The notes: generated by a model not told the origin, from the letters alone. DNA of 64,000 nt from Littorina saxatilis (GCF_037325665.1 NC_090246.1:89537878-89601877), one strand, 5' to 3'; counted from the first letter of the stretch, positions 1 through 12,166 are shown. Made by a program: numbers and translations.

Positions 1-119
1 CAGACCCCTGTATTTCCAAACATTCGGTGACAACTAACTCATACCGACACACGAACACTTTACACAAACACACACTCATAGACACTCACACAGACACAGA
101 CAGAGAGACAGGCAGACAG

Positions 120-180
120 ACAGACAGACCGAAACACACACACGGCACACGGGCACACACACGCACGCACACACATACAC

Positions 181-215
<35 letters not shown>

Positions 216-235
216 CACACACATACACACCTCCC
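120..235. repeat. (CA)n microsatellite with CAGA-rich left flank
   Basis: Dinucleotide CA tract, preceded by CAGA/CAGG units. The open frames across it on both strands are products of the repeat and code for nothing recognisable. Confidence 0.9.
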
Positions 236-1164
236 CCTTCCACCCACACTTCACCCCCTCTCACACACATAAATAAGCCTCAGTACTACAGTTGCAAAAC
301 TCTACACCTGACTCAGCCAGCAGTATGAGCGCTGACAACACAACAAAGACGGCAGAAAAATGTTAATTTCAGCTTCAGATAAACCGAGGAGGTACAGGAT
401 GTTTATAGGCATTGTACTGCCATGCATCGTCAATTTTCCCACGCCTTATCTGCCCTGACACATGATATGCAAACTACGCTAGTGTCACGGCTAAGTCTTT
501 TCAACTGTTTTTTATTTGTAAAATATTTAGACGCTTTAAACTATTATACATGCTGGGTTTGCGCCATATATAATACCCTCGCGTTTTTAAGTTTCAAGCA
601 TACCGGTAATTCTTCTTCTCAGCTGTTTGTGTTTGCCTTTCTCACTCACATTGTCTACGCAAGTGTCAAGGCTGAAACATCAACTTTATGTTTTATTTAT
701 TTTTTATTTATTTGCTCAACATTACCCCAGCGCTGTACAATTTTCTTGCCACAATCTGTTTAACTTGCCGTGAACCGTGCAATTACTCGTTTCATGCATT
801 CACATCGCCGCATATCCGACCTTCGTGCGAAATCAGTCTGCGGTGTTTGAAAGCAATCTTTTGACATACAATATCATGGACCCTTTCTGCATCATATTAT
901 ATGAATACTCACGTCTGTGAAATTCAGTTTGGTAGAGAAAAACAAAACAAAACGAAAACAAGTCGTGTAAAGCGAAATCAATACATTAAGTCAATCTGTG
1001 GGCCATACAGAATAAAGCTGAACGTGCTGCTTTTTTTTCTCCTCCTCTCACCAAAATTAGTAAATCATAGGTTGACCGAAACCCTGCGACCGAGACAGCG
1101 CTGACAGTTTGTTTTGGTAACACAAGCCAAATGAACCTAGTATGAATCAAACGGATTTTCTCGA
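236..1164. other. Stretch with no recognised feature
   Basis: Unique-looking, AT-rich sequence. No protein-like open frame, splice-framed exon, inverted repeat or family member was recognised. Confidence 0.5.
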
Positions 1165-1640
1165 TGTTTGAGCTTGTGTTCTATCCAAACACGACCTAAT
1201 ATGTAATATTTTTTGATTCAGGAAATGATACAGAATACAATATTTATATCTGTTAGCAAAAATTTGAGTTTAATCACAATTTTAGTCAATTTCTAATAAT
1301 CTTCCAAGCCAAAATGCAATCAAATAGTCCGAACTGAGTCATAGAATGTTTGACCAAAATTTCAATCAATTTGCTTAAAAAATGCGATCACCATAGTGCC
1401 GCCTCAAATTTTCTAAAAAGCTGGATATGATGTCATCAAAAATATTTATAAAACAACAATAACAACAACAACAACAACAACCGGGTTGGGATATTATCTG
1501 GGAGAAGTTGTGTGTAAAGTTTCTTGAAAATCTGTCCAGTAGTTTTCTCTGAATCCCTTTACACACATCCACGCACACACATACACCACCACCACCACCA
1601 CCACCCTCGTCTCTCTCGCTTCCTCTTCTACCTGAAAACA
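1165..1640 (+). repeat. Divergent partial copy of the GTCGCGTAAGGCG element
   Basis: Old, truncated relative of the elements at 28644-31513. It keeps their order: a segment like TTTTTGATTCAGGAAATGAT, then GACCAAAATTTCAATCAATT, then GTGCCGCCTCAA, a TGATGTCATCAAA block, CTGTCCAGTAGTTT and a CA-rich tract. The first third is missing and many positions differ, so this insertion is older than the 28-31 kb copies. Confidence 0.7.
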
Positions 1641-3191
1641 TTTAATCAAAACTTTCACTAAATGTAAAAAGAAGAGGAAGGCAAGAAAAAAGTGTCATTG
1701 CCTTACTTTTCGTGTCAACGTCTATAGACATGAGTGAGAAAAGTTAATTGTCAGGTCAGCTGCTGCTGTGAGTCAGAGGTGGTTATTTTTTCTTTTTCCT
1801 TGACTCTGCAATCTAGACAAATCGTGCTTGTGCATGTCTTCAGGAGCATTCATACACAATTAGAAATACCATTTCTATCCGCTGTTATAGGTATAGTTTT
1901 GTTTGTGAGTCGCACACTCCCCAAAGTACGACACCATTTTCGGCGCTCGCTGGTATTTCCGACATTCCCCTTTCTCCCAGCTCGCTGTAATGAATAATGG
2001 CAGCTCTTTATTTGGTCACACATTCCTGTCTTTGACACATTCTGGCGACTACAAAGACTACAAGGTCCTTTGTTCTTCGCTTGGTGAGTGAACGAAAAAC
2101 ACAGGTGTTCAAAATGCATGAATCGTGAAACTAATTTTTCGTCTAATTCTCAGTATCTCTAAACATTCACTACCTACAAAAACCTCACATCTAAAATTGC
2201 TGCACTTGTGGAAAAAATGAGTCGCGAAATTCAGCGCTGTCATATGCCAATATGCGTGTCACTTACCAAAACTACACAAATTACTTTCAATGTATAAAGT
2301 GCATAAAACACAATATAGCGAAAGGCATGCAGAGCATTAGATTTCATTTCGGAAAACAATTACCTGACGTGGCAAATTTTGCAAGTTTACATTCAGTACA
2401 GCATATGTTTGAAACTGGAAAAAATATTTTGAGTAGCTCTTTAACGAACACAATAATTATATTTTATGCACATTGAGTGCGCTGTAAATCCTATGTCTTG
2501 ATAGTTTGAGCGTAGGCCCTACTATTAAATTTAAGGCTCGTTTATTTATAGATATCAGTAATCCCCGGTTACAGTTACAAGAACCAGGAGAACGAATTGT
2601 AAACTAAGAACTCCACGATCCATTGAAACAAAGCTCTTTGTTGTTGTGATTGCTGTTATTTTGATGTTTTGATTGGTTCGAATATTATGAATTTACAAAA
2701 TCATCCGCTACTGCGCTCCTTTTTGTCTCTAAGAGCACATTTATAAGTTTATTTTGTTGCGCTCCTTTGTTGTATCATAATAAATTCAAAGGCTTTGTAA
2801 ACATGTAGGCCAATCTGAATAAATTACTGAATAAAAATACTGTTTAAACCAAACAAAGCTCGACTCTCCCAGACTGAGAGCAAAGCATGGAGTGGAAAGG
2901 GGAGGGGTCGTGGGTACTATACGGTTTCCAACATCTTATTTATCCGGACATTCCAACACGGCGGCTTTCCTGGGGAAAGTGTCCAGCCGCAAGTTAGCGA
3001 CACACGGCGTCTTTCAAGTCGCGGGGGCTTGGCCTTTGAACTGTGTCACAATGGCCTAAATCCCTGGTGTGCATTAGCGTTGGGGATTTACCGTTTTCCT
3101 GAATGCTAGGATCTGACAGTTAGCTCTCAAGCACGTGATATGCATTGTGATTCATATTGTACCAGTTTTGCCAGCTTAGCTGATGGTAGCG
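1641..3191. other. Stretch with no recognised gene
   Basis: No coding exon recognised. Part of it (about 2870-3110) is richer in G+C and CpG than the surroundings, but no promoter or exon could be assigned. Confidence 0.4.
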
Positions 3192-3196
3192 GTTAC

Positions 3197-3377
3197 CAGG
3201 GCCGGACCAAGTTCGTTTGAGAGGGGGGGGGGGGGGGGGGTTCCAACTGAAGGCAGGGGTCCAAAGTCCACATTTTTTTTCTCTGAGAGGTACATTGGAT
3301 GTTGGATGGCCAGGGGGGGGGGGGGGGGTGGGGTCCGGAACCCCAGGACCCCCCCCCCCCCCCCAGATCCGGCCCTG
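3197..3377. mobile_element. Short MITE with CAGGGCCGGA inverted ends
   Basis: The element starts CAGGGCCGGACC and ends ATCCGGCCCTG, an inverted repeat. It carries long G and C runs, one on each side. It is flanked by GTTAC on the left and TTTAC on the right, a 5-bp target duplication with one difference. It belongs with 38416-38758 and 48535-48774. No coding capacity. Confidence 0.75.
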
Positions 3378-3755
3378 TTTACTGAACATGAACATGCTAC
3401 TAGTGTATCGATTGTAGCCGCACAAATTGTGTTAAGAATGTTCTGTTTCACACAGTAGCTCGACTGTAGAAACGCGGACCATTGGAGTCGATACTGTGCA
3501 CACTTTGCTTCATGGAAGGAAAACACTGGCGTAACTAACGCAAATACCGCCACCTTCAAAGTGGCACTGCGTGCTTACAAAAACATATTCGACGTTAGAA
3601 ACCGTCATACATATTTCCAAATATTTAGATTTGAAGTTGCGTATCCTGAGTCAGTTTTTGAATGTTCATAAATACGTTATGTGAGGAAAATTCAAACACC
3701 CTTTACAAGTAACTACATACTGAACGATTGTTTGGTCCGTACTGTCAATGCAGGG

Positions 3756-4410
3756 CTGACCACAACGATGAACATACCTGTGGCTGACCATAACATACCT
3801 GTGACTGACCATAACGATGAACATACCTGTGGCTGACCATAACATACCTGTGACTGACCAAAACATACCTGTGACGACTGACCATAACGATGAACATACC
3901 TGTGGCTGACCATAACATACCTGTGGCTGACCATAACACACCTGTGGCTGACCATAACGACAAACATACCTTTGGCTGACCATAACGATGAAACTACCTG
4001 TGGCTTACCATAACGATGAACATACCTGACCATATGGCTAACCATAACATACCTGTGGCTGACCATAACATACCTGTGGCTGACCATACCACACATGTGG
4101 CTGACCATAACATACCTGTGGCTGAACATAACACACCTGTGGCTGACCATAACATACATGTGGCTGACCATAACACACCAGTACCTGACCATAACGATGA
4201 ACATACCTGTGGCTGACCATAACGATGAACATACCTGTGGCTGACCATAACGATGAACATACCTGTGGCTGACCATAACGATGAACATACCTGTGGCTGA
4301 CCATAACATGCAGTGGCTGACCATAACATACCTGTGGCTGACCATAACGATGAACATACCTGTGGCTGACCATAGCGATGAACATACCTGTGGCTGACCA
4401 TAGCGATGAA
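3756..4410. repeat. Minisatellite of 18/28-bp units
   Basis: Tandem array with the core ACCTGTGGCTGACCATAA, alternating with a longer form carrying an extra CGATGAACAT. About 25-30 units with scattered substitutions. Several frames are open through the array on both strands (the longest about 270 codons), but they follow the unit and show no protein family. Confidence 0.92.
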
Positions 4411-5366
4411 TCTGTGTTGTCGTGGTCTTTGTCTCCACCTCCACCTCCTGCACGCGCCACCCGTCCCCCCTCCTCCTCTTCCTCCCCTCCCACACTGGCA
4501 TCTCTCTGTCCACGGGAAACCAAAGTTCGATCACCTCGACGACGCGTTCCTCATCAGGTCAGGATGATGAGGAGGATGGAATGTGATGATTTTGATCTTA
4601 CACCACCAGACCACTCTTGTCGACCAGAACTTAGCACAGCAAGAATCACGGACCGCGGAGCCTGCGGATTTTCTTTTGACAAACAAGAATGACTTTTCTG
4701 AGGACACCTTACGCTTATCTTTGAAAGAAAATTCGTTCTTATTTATCTCTTTTAATCACAGCACACCGAATTGTATGAAAGAAGTAGATTGATATTTGAA
4801 AAAAATGTCTCAGTGTCTTTGTCTTCTTGTGACTTATTTTTTGATAGCCGGTACACACTTATAGCATGGCTGGGAACGCAGAAGAAAAAGAAGAAGAAGA
4901 AGGTACACACTTGGTCGTCATCAGTGCAACTATAAGAACTGTACAGAAAATCAGTATCAAACTTTTGCAAAAGCAGAGCAAAATATCCAAATATCCTCAA
5001 AATCCCTGCCACCTTACCACGTTTACCTTTTCAGTTTGAGAGGAAGATTATGTTGGTCAGTATATATACAGGTAGTGCGTGGGTAGCCGTAAAACAAATG
5101 CCAGCCCTGTTGAGCATCAGCGCAAAAAGGAGTATAGTATTCGGTCTCACGCACGCAGGTAGTTAAAATGATGCACCTAATTAAAACTTGCTTATTTCCG
5201 GACTCCAGCTTGACCCAGTTAAAGTGGGGGCCACTATCGTTTTGGCCTTGGTGCCGCTGCTTTCTTGTTTGAGTCCACACCTTTGATTTTATCTGAGCAG
5301 CTTGGCTGCAAGATGAGCAGCTTAGCTGTAAGACACCTGCTGGAAAGCAATGACAGTGAAAGGAAC
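4411..5366. other. Stretch with no recognised gene
   Basis: Contains a pyrimidine-rich CCTCC segment near 4437-4495 and an AAGAAG run near 4883. No exon or family repeat was recognised. Confidence 0.4.
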
Positions 5367-5544
5367 AAACAAACAAACAAACAAACAAACAAACCCATTT
5401 TCTTCGTCTCCTCTGTGGATCTAACAGAACTGCGTGGCTACTTGAATTTTTTTTATCAGTATCAGATATTTTATTGTTCCATATGAAACAAACACAGACA
5501 AAGACATAGACACTGCAGACAGACAGACAGACAGACAGACAGAC

Positions 5545-5589
<45 letters not shown>

Positions 5590-5590
5590 A
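5367..5590. repeat. (CAAA)n, (CAGA)n and (CA)n microsatellites
   Basis: A CAAA run at about 5367-5395 and adjoining CAGA and CA runs at about 5517-5588, separated by unique sequence. Confidence 0.85.
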
Positions 5591-5700
5591 AAAAAGGTAA
5601 GTTTATGGAACGTTTAATCACAGACAAAAAAACAAAAAACGTTGGTAATGATGTTGAAATTTAGCGTTGTAAATTCAAAGCTCACAATCCAATGCCATTA

Positions 5701-5999
5701 GGCCAAAAAAAAAAAAAATAGGTGTGGTTACGGTAACATAGCCAAAAAAAAATAGGGTAGGAAGGTAGGCAATCACTTTTTTTTTTAAACTTTTTTTTTC
5801 TAATGTGTACAAATTAAACCTACTTGACAGGGAAATAAGTGTGCGACTCGGGCGCTTTCGCTTTCATTGCGTTTTCTGCACTCGTTTTCTTGTGTTTTTT
5901 GTTTTCTGTTTTGACAAATGTAATAAAAAGTTATAGGGTCGGCCCCTAAAAATAGGATAGGTCGGGTTACCGTAACCATACCTATTTTTGTTTTAGGCC
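5701..5999. mobile_element. Foldback MITE, GGCC ends, TTA target duplication
   Basis: Begins GGCC plus an A-run and TAGGTGTGGTTACGGTAAC. It ends with the inverted counterpart GGTTACCGTAACCATACC, a T-rich tract and GGCC. TTA lies directly outside each end (5698-5700 and 6000-6002). The interior is non-coding and matches 10463-10735 in the opposite orientation. The 3-bp TWA duplication is what PIF/Harbinger elements make, so that superfamily is inferred. Confidence 0.8.
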
Positions 6000-6117
6000 T
6001 TATTGAGTTATACATGTATTAATTTAATATACAAGTAATTCTTATCACTGAGTGCCGCAAAGAATGACTCAAGTGAAATTACTTTACTGAGTGAGCTCCA
6101 ACAGTGAGTATCATTTG

Positions 6118-6260
6118 GTCATTGATTTGTGTCTTTGGTCGTTGATTTGTGTCTTTGGTCGTTGATTTGTGTCTTTGGTCATTGATTTGTGTCTTTGGTC
6201 ATTGATTTGTGTCTTTGGTCATTGATTTGTGTCTTTGGTCACTGATTTGTGTCTTTGGTC
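6118..6260. repeat. 20-bp minisatellite
   Basis: About seven tandem units of CATTGATTTGTGTCTTTGGT with C/T differences at the second base of GTCATTG or GTCGTTG. Confidence 0.9.
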
Positions 6261-6499
6261 GAATAATAAGTACACTTTTTGCCATCATATTTTGTCTCCT
6301 TTAGTTTCTCACTTTCGTTCACACAATTGTCGCGTCGATGTTTCAGTTCCGCCTTCTAAACACTATGTAAGTAAAACGAAATTCTACAATTTAGTTATTC
6401 CGCAATTTGGGTATTTCAAATAACTCTTTTGCTCTAACAAGAGCAAATTATGTAAATATGAGGCTTAGTTTGAAAACCATCCAATGTTCCATTAAGCTT

Positions 6500-6687
6500 A
6501 CGGTATTTTTTTTCAGTGCGAACTTTAGTGCCGGAAACCGAAAGTTCTTATGGCAAGTCAAAGGGAGATAAGAATCCTAATAAAGAAGGAGTGATGGGAA
6601 CTTTCCGGAAGTCGTTTTACCGAAATCTGGCAAGCGATTTGTTTATCAAGAACACGTTGTCTGCAATAGCAGTGGAAGAAAATCATC
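6500..6687 (+). promoter_or_regulatory. Putative promoter and 5' leader of NOL12
   Basis: An ETS-type site (CCGGAAGT) lies at about 6604-6611, a motif common at start sites of housekeeping animal genes. A T-run followed by CAG at 6507-6516 could instead be a splice acceptor for a leader exon. An upstream ATG at about 6594 opens a short frame that overlaps the NOL12 start in another frame and stops just after it. Confidence 0.4.
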
Positions 6688-9600
6688 ATGAACGGAGTTG
6701 AGGAGGTGGCCAAGCCCATTTTGAGAAAGAAAAGACCACAGAATAGGAAAACAAAGAGAGTGGTGATATTTGACGAGGACGCGAGAAAGTAAGTAACGTT
6801 GACAGCCCTTGGGTGCGTTTGAATCAAATCGAGTAAAATCGACTATGAAAATTGAAATGTGCTATGTCCACTATGTCACACGCTTTCCTTCTTTGCCACT
6901 ACTAAAGCAAACGTGTGCAAGATTGTATGTTACACGCTTTGGAGCATGACAAGAACGGATTCAAACTCGAAATCGTTTCTCCGAAAAGCCCCAAAATGCA
7001 CACACGACTTTCATTTCTCCTGTTATCGTTTCTTCTCTTTACAAATTCTTCAACGCTGAGAATACTGAAAACGGCATCCCAGACGACAGTACTGTTTCCA
7101 TACGCGAAATTTGCTGCCCTTGGAAAGTGGCTTGATCACGAGGCCTGTAAGTCTGAATCTAGAAGGACAGAGTTATCTATCAATCAATCAATCAATATAT
7201 GAGGCTTATATCGCGCATATTCCGTGGGTACAGTTCTAAGCGCAGGGATTTATTTTTTATTTGTTTTAATTTTTTTATTTTATGCAATTTATATCGCGCA
7301 CATATTCAAGGCGTAGGGATTTATTTATGTCGTGTGAGATGGAATTGTTTTACACAATACATCACGCATTCACATCGGCCAGCAGATCGCAGCCATTTCG
7401 GCGCATATCCTACTTTTCACGGCCTATTATTCCAAGTCACACGGGTATTTTGGTGGACATTTTTATCTATGCCTATACAATTTTGCCAGGAAAGACCCTT
7501 TTGTCAATCGTGGGATCTTTAACGTGCATACCCCAATGTAGTGTACACGAAGGGACCTCGGTTTTTCGTCTCATCCGAAAGACTAGCACTTGAACCCACC
7601 ACCTAGGTTAGGAAAGGGGGGAGAAAATTGCTAACGCCCTGACCCAGGGTCGAACTCGCTTCCGAGCGCAAGTGTGTTACCACTCGGCCACCCAGTCCTC
7701 TAGGTATGAACATAGATGACAAAGATCCCGAAAAGAACAAACATTTCGCGCATGCAGACACAGAAGACGTCATGAAGAATGCAATGCTTCAAAAGATACA
7801 GACTGTGACGATGACTGTGACGTCATTCACATATATACCAAGACGTCATTTATAGTCATTTCCGTCAAAAAGTAGATCTCTCCACAATGGCTGCTCCTGT
7901 GTTTAGGTCTGTCAAGCCTGAGTACGCAAAACGTGTTTGTTCTTTCCTCTGTTGAAGCTGTGAGACATAAATGCTATTCCGACTTGGTCGTGTGACAGAG
8001 TTTTCATCCACACTTGATTAGCTGATGTCTAACTCAGCCTGACGGCTTCGTTAGACAATCAACGTAATCTCGTTTGGAAGAAAATGTCTGTCACACGACC
8101 AAGTATGAATAGCAGGTAATGTTATATATATATGTCTTCATCTTCATCCATTTAGCGACAGCAATCGTCTTATCGATCATTCTGCCGCATTTTTGTGCAT
8201 GCTGGATATTTTCTTGTTTCTCTAATCCACTGAATTCTGACATGGATTACAGGATCTTTTCTGTGCGTACTTGGTCAGGTCTTGGGCTTGCGTGAACACA
8301 CGAAGGGGAATAAGGCACTAACACTGCTAGTAACAGGTCTGTACATAAGTTGACCTGGGAGATCAGAAACATCTCCACGCTTAACCCACCAGGCGCGACT
8401 GACCGGGATTTAAACATTCGTCCATTCATTGTCAGCTATATGCTTGGCAAAACCAGGGGAGTCGTAAGCGGGTTAGGAGCGAGGACTTCATTCCGGTAGC
8501 CCTGTTTGCAAGGTGTTTAGGAATTTGTTCAAATGAATATCACAGAAATACTGACAGACAATGTTACTGAGATCTCACCAGCATGTAAACAGGCTATAGG
8601 TTGAAGGGCAGGGACTTCTTTTCAAATGGCATTGCTTTTTTTCTCTCCAGAGAATACCTGACTGGATTCCACAAGAGGAAAAATGAGCGACGCAAGAAGG
8701 CCAAGGTAGAAAATGAGAAGAAACTAAAAGATGCACGGCTGGCAATAAAACAACAGGTAACTTATGAAGTTCCATATACATGTATCTATCTATAACATTT
8801 AACATTTGACATTTCCAGTGCTTTTACAATTTGGAGAGGATTTTGATTGTAAGATACAAAATGTTCGCATACCATAGTAAACTCCCAGGGGAGTTCTTTG
8901 GAAAGTTATATGGTTAAAATACAATGTGCAGGTTGGAGTGGTTGTGGTTATTATTAATATTAATGATTAGATAAATTAATTAGCAATTGTTGCTGATGTG
9001 CGTGAGGAATAGACTTGAAGCTAATAGATCTATACATGCATAAGAAAAACGTCTACGAAAACCAAAACGTGAATGGTGAGCCACTGAAGGACAAAAGGTA
9101 ATTGCCATTTCTCTCAGCTGGCCTGGCATTCATGAGTAGCTCTGCTTATTTTAACAGGTACGTGACATGATTCGCAAGTCTGACGCACACAGGATTCCAG
9201 AGTTGGAGCATCTGATCGACTCGACAGTTTATGATTTACCAGAACACACAGTCACCGTCACTGATGTCTCTGAGATCGACCTAGGCAGAGGATTTGGGAC
9301 AGCTGCCAGTGAGGATACTGAACAAAACCAACAGGTGTGTGTGTGTGTGTGTGTGTTTGTTTGTCACTGTGTATGGTGTGTGTGTATGCTGTAGCACAAC
9401 AGGAATTTGAAGGTTAAGAGGGCTTGTAAGTATCCGTTTCCGTAGTTCAGAAGTGTGTCTATGTTGAACATTGTGGAAGAGGTTCTTCTTTTTCAGCATT
9501 CGATGAATGGAAGAGGTATTAATGACCATTTCCCATTTTGCTCCCTCTACTGGTTTTTACTTTGGCTTTTTGGGAGTGTGAACGTTTGTCGCATGTCATA

Positions 9601-10356
9601 TGAAACTGCAGGTGCATGAAAGAAAACAAATCAAAACTGTGTGTCTTTGAAAAAGAAGTCAGAATAGTTATGCTGGTAATACCACTACGATCTCAGCCAC
9701 TGAGCCAGCAAATGTATGGTTATAGTGCAGGGATGATGCCTTTTTGTTTGGTATAAGAAACATTTTCCTTTGCTTGCAGGATTCATTCAACAAGAAAGCA
9801 GGGGCAGAGGATGACGAAGTATTGAAGAAGAAACAGAAGAAGCTTAAACACAAGTAAGATAGGTTCCTTTAGGTTCTGATTGTTTTCTGATTGACAAGTT
9901 ATGAGATCAGTACAATAATAGGAAAACTCATATCATGTACTGTATATTTTTAGAATTGTTTTTTTTTCTCAAAAGAGTTGATTGCCTGTTGCCCCCATCC
10001 CCCCAAAAAACAAAAACAAACACACACAAAATCATAGAAAAGCAAAAAGAACAACAACAACAAAACTGTGACAACAAACAAACCCAAAACAACAACAACA
10101 AAAGACTACAGTTTGTATTTACAATGCCACATTTTATCCTCAGTGATTTGTATTGATTTGTTGTTGGTTTTGTTTCAGACTTGCTCAAGTGGGCAACCCT
10201 ACCAGCAAAAAGGCGAAAGTGAAGCGGTTGGCCATGGCCAAGTTCAAAGGGGGTGGAGGAGGAGGGGGTAAGGGTAAATCTAAAGGCAAAGACAAATCTA
10301 AAGGGCATGGAGGTAAAAGGAATCAAAAGTCGGGCAACAAGAAAAATAAACACTAA
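6688..10356 (+). CDS. NOL12: Nucleolar protein 12 (NOL12/Nop25 family), five exons
   Basis: Exons 6688-6788, 8651-8756, 9158-9334, 9780-9853 and 10179-10356 join in frame to 211 aa, close to the 213 aa of the human protein as I recall it. All introns are GT-AG (phases 2, 0, 0, 2). The diagnostic block is split across exons 1 and 2: VVIFDEDARK then EYLTGFHKRKNERRKKAK, followed by a charged coiled-coil-like helix. Exon 3 has the second family motif, DLPEHTVTVTDVSEIDL. The C-terminus is very basic, with a run of seven glycines in GKGKSKGKDKSKG context. The family binds RNA in the nucleolus and acts in pre-rRNA processing (yeast Rrp17 relative). The ATG at 6688 was chosen because it opens the frame running into the family motif. 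Introns 1 and 3 contain a SINE, a foldback element and a GT tract. Confidence 0.93.
7176..7698 (-). mobile_element. tRNA-derived SINE, minus orientation (NOL12 intron 1)
   Basis: Read on the minus strand it begins GGACTGGGTGGCCGAGTGG, a tRNA-like A box, followed by a B box in GAGTTCGACCCTGGG. Then come a long body and a (ATTG)n tail near 7176-7196. Part of the body (TATCGCGCATATTC) is repeated internally. The body matches the copies at 18356 and 23850. It is not a functional tRNA gene: the head continues straight into the SINE body. Confidence 0.8.
7973..8114. mobile_element. Small foldback element (NOL12 intron 1)
   Basis: Inverted arms share ACTTGGTCGTGTGACAGA (left) and CTGTCACACGACCAAGT (right), with GCTATT/AATAGC outside them. 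About 140 bp, non-coding, consistent with a short MITE. Confidence 0.65.
8230..8470 (-). mobile_element. Fragment of a second SINE family (NOL12 intron 1)
   Basis: The minus strand shows AAATCCCGGTCAGTCGCGCC, GGTGGGTTAAGCGTGGAGAT and GATCTCCCAGGTCAACTTAT, a block I associate with molluscan tRNA-type SINEs. The B-box-like piece is degraded. Boundaries are approximate. Confidence 0.45.
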
Positions 10357-10435
10357 TAAAGATTCCTGAAAGATCTGGTTGGACTCTAGTATATTGTGTA
10401 GGATGTGGTGTATCAGAAACGATGGAAAGTAATGA

Positions 10436-10441
10436 AATAAA
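10436..10441 (+). terminator. Polyadenylation signal candidate for NOL12
   Basis: AATAAA 80 bp after the stop codon. Another AATAAA overlaps the stop codon at 10355-10360. Confidence 0.55.
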
Positions 10442-10462
10442 AATATCTTTGAGAGGATATGA

Positions 10463-10735
10463 GGCCTAAAAAAAAAATAGGTGTGGTTACGGTAACCCGA
10501 CCTACCCTATTTTTAGGGGCCGACCCTATAACTTTTTATTACATTTGTCAAAAAAAAAACAACAACCGAGTGCAGAAAACGCAATGAAAGCAAAAGCGCT
10601 CGAGTCGCACACTTATTTCCCTGTCAAGTAGGTTTAATTTGTACACATTAAAAAAAAAAGTTACCAAAAAAAAAGTGATTGCCTACCTTCCTACCCTATT
10701 TTTTTGGCTATGTTACCGTAACCACACCTATTTTT
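10463..10735. mobile_element. Foldback MITE, GGCC family, second copy
   Basis: Reverse-orientation relative of 5701-5999: GGCC, an A-run, TAGGTGTGGTTACGGTAACC at the left, and GTTACCGTAACCACACC near the right end. The last GGCC is replaced by GGCTCACG where the next repeat begins, so the two elements abut directly. Confidence 0.75.
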
Positions 10736-11042
10736 GGCTCACGTAAGTGTAGCCTATGCGATCGTAACTTTGTCTGTCTGTGCGTGCGTGCGTGCGTGCG
10801 TGCGTCTGTGCGTGTGTATGTCTGTGGTAGAAACTCTAACATTTGAAGACGTCACATTACATTGACGTCACATTATGACGTAAGAGGGTTAGACGTCACG
10901 CGAAGGAAGTACTGACAGTCTCGGTCATTATTATTTTGAGCGCGCCGAGACTAGTTGGCAGTCGTGTCCATGTAAGTAGGCTACATGCAGACAGACAGAT
11001 CTAGATCTAGTGTCTCGCTTTCTTGCACAGTTTCACCTATGC

Positions 11043-11117
<75 letters not shown>

Positions 11118-11186
11118 CGGAGTGATTGAGTTTGTGTTACTGTTTGTCGAATTCTTACGTGAGCCTTGATGGCTTCGCCTCTTGTT
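10736..11186 (+). mobile_element. MITE with GGCTCACGTAAG ends and CRE-like sites
   Basis: Starts GGCTCACGTAAG, and near its right end has the inverse CTTACGTGAGCC followed by GGCTTCGCCTCTTG. The same element occurs at 33901-34429. The interior holds several GACGTCAC/TGACGTAA sites around 10840-10910, a duplicated AGATCTAGATCTAG palindrome and two microsatellites. No coding frame. Confidence 0.75.
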
Positions 11187-12166
11187 TATTTTGGCCTGAT
11201 GATGGAAAAAAGTGACAGCATGACTGTGTTGAAGTTTCAGGCTACATCTGATGACACAGTGTGCCTTTTGTCTTGGACGTCCCCCTAAACAAAATGTTTA
11301 ACTCTTTGAAGGAGAATAAGATTTTTAACAAAATTTGAAGTTACAAGTGTGAAAAGACATTAAAAAACAACTAATAAATGTCCCAACAGTTGTCTTTTGG
11401 TGATCATTCGTAGCGCTTACTAGTCCATATGGTTGGAGAGTTGTTACAGATGAAATTTATGGTAGCAGAAATTAAATGATGAAAAAACCAGCTGGTGAAC
11501 TGTCAGACATCCACACACTGATGATTGTGAAGAGGTTCTGGCCGGCCCAATGACATGTTTCACAAGAGTTCAACAGTACATTTTGTGGAGTTGATGCCTT
11601 GGACGTTGTTTATGAATTGTCTCCCTTGACCTGTGAAAGTGTGTGCAATTAACCATTCAGGAGGCAATTTAACCATGGTTGTTGTGGTATTTGCTGCTGA
11701 TTGTTTTCTATGGCAATTCAATTGTATGTATGTGTTTTGTGTGAATGAAGAATTGTGTCAAATAAACTGTTGATAAATTTGATATTTGTTTTGATTCATA
11801 CGGGTCTACATGTGAAAGCATTACTGGTTAGTATCCTAGCTTGCTTTTAGAGGTACAGTTCTGCATTTACACGCACAGATCCCCTTGGGAATTCAGCTAC
11901 GCTTCGAGCATCTATCCATTGAGAAAATTGCCAAGTTGCGATTACTTTCCTGTGATGACTCAGAACACTGCAATTTTGCGACAAAATAATTTTTATCATT
12001 GTCCCGGAAGGCTAGCGTAAGACAGGGAAAAAAACCACAAAGTTTAGTTTGCCTGGCAACGCTGAAAGTTTGTGCAGTCATCTGTGGGATTGTTTTGACG
12101 TTTTACATGGGTGGGATTATTTCGGTATATGCCGGAAATCCGGATTCAATTATGGCCTCTTATTTA
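11187..12166. other. Possible distal 3' region of NOL12
   Basis: No exon recognised. AATAAA at 11761-11766 is followed by T/GT-rich sequence, a plausible distal poly(A) site. If used, the NOL12 3' UTR would include both preceding MITEs. This is inference only. Confidence 0.3.

Noticed and set aside
3713-4534. Long open frame of about 270 codons on the minus strand, with parallel frames on both strands
   Set aside because: It follows the 18/28-bp minisatellite; the translation is one repeated phrase with no family signal.
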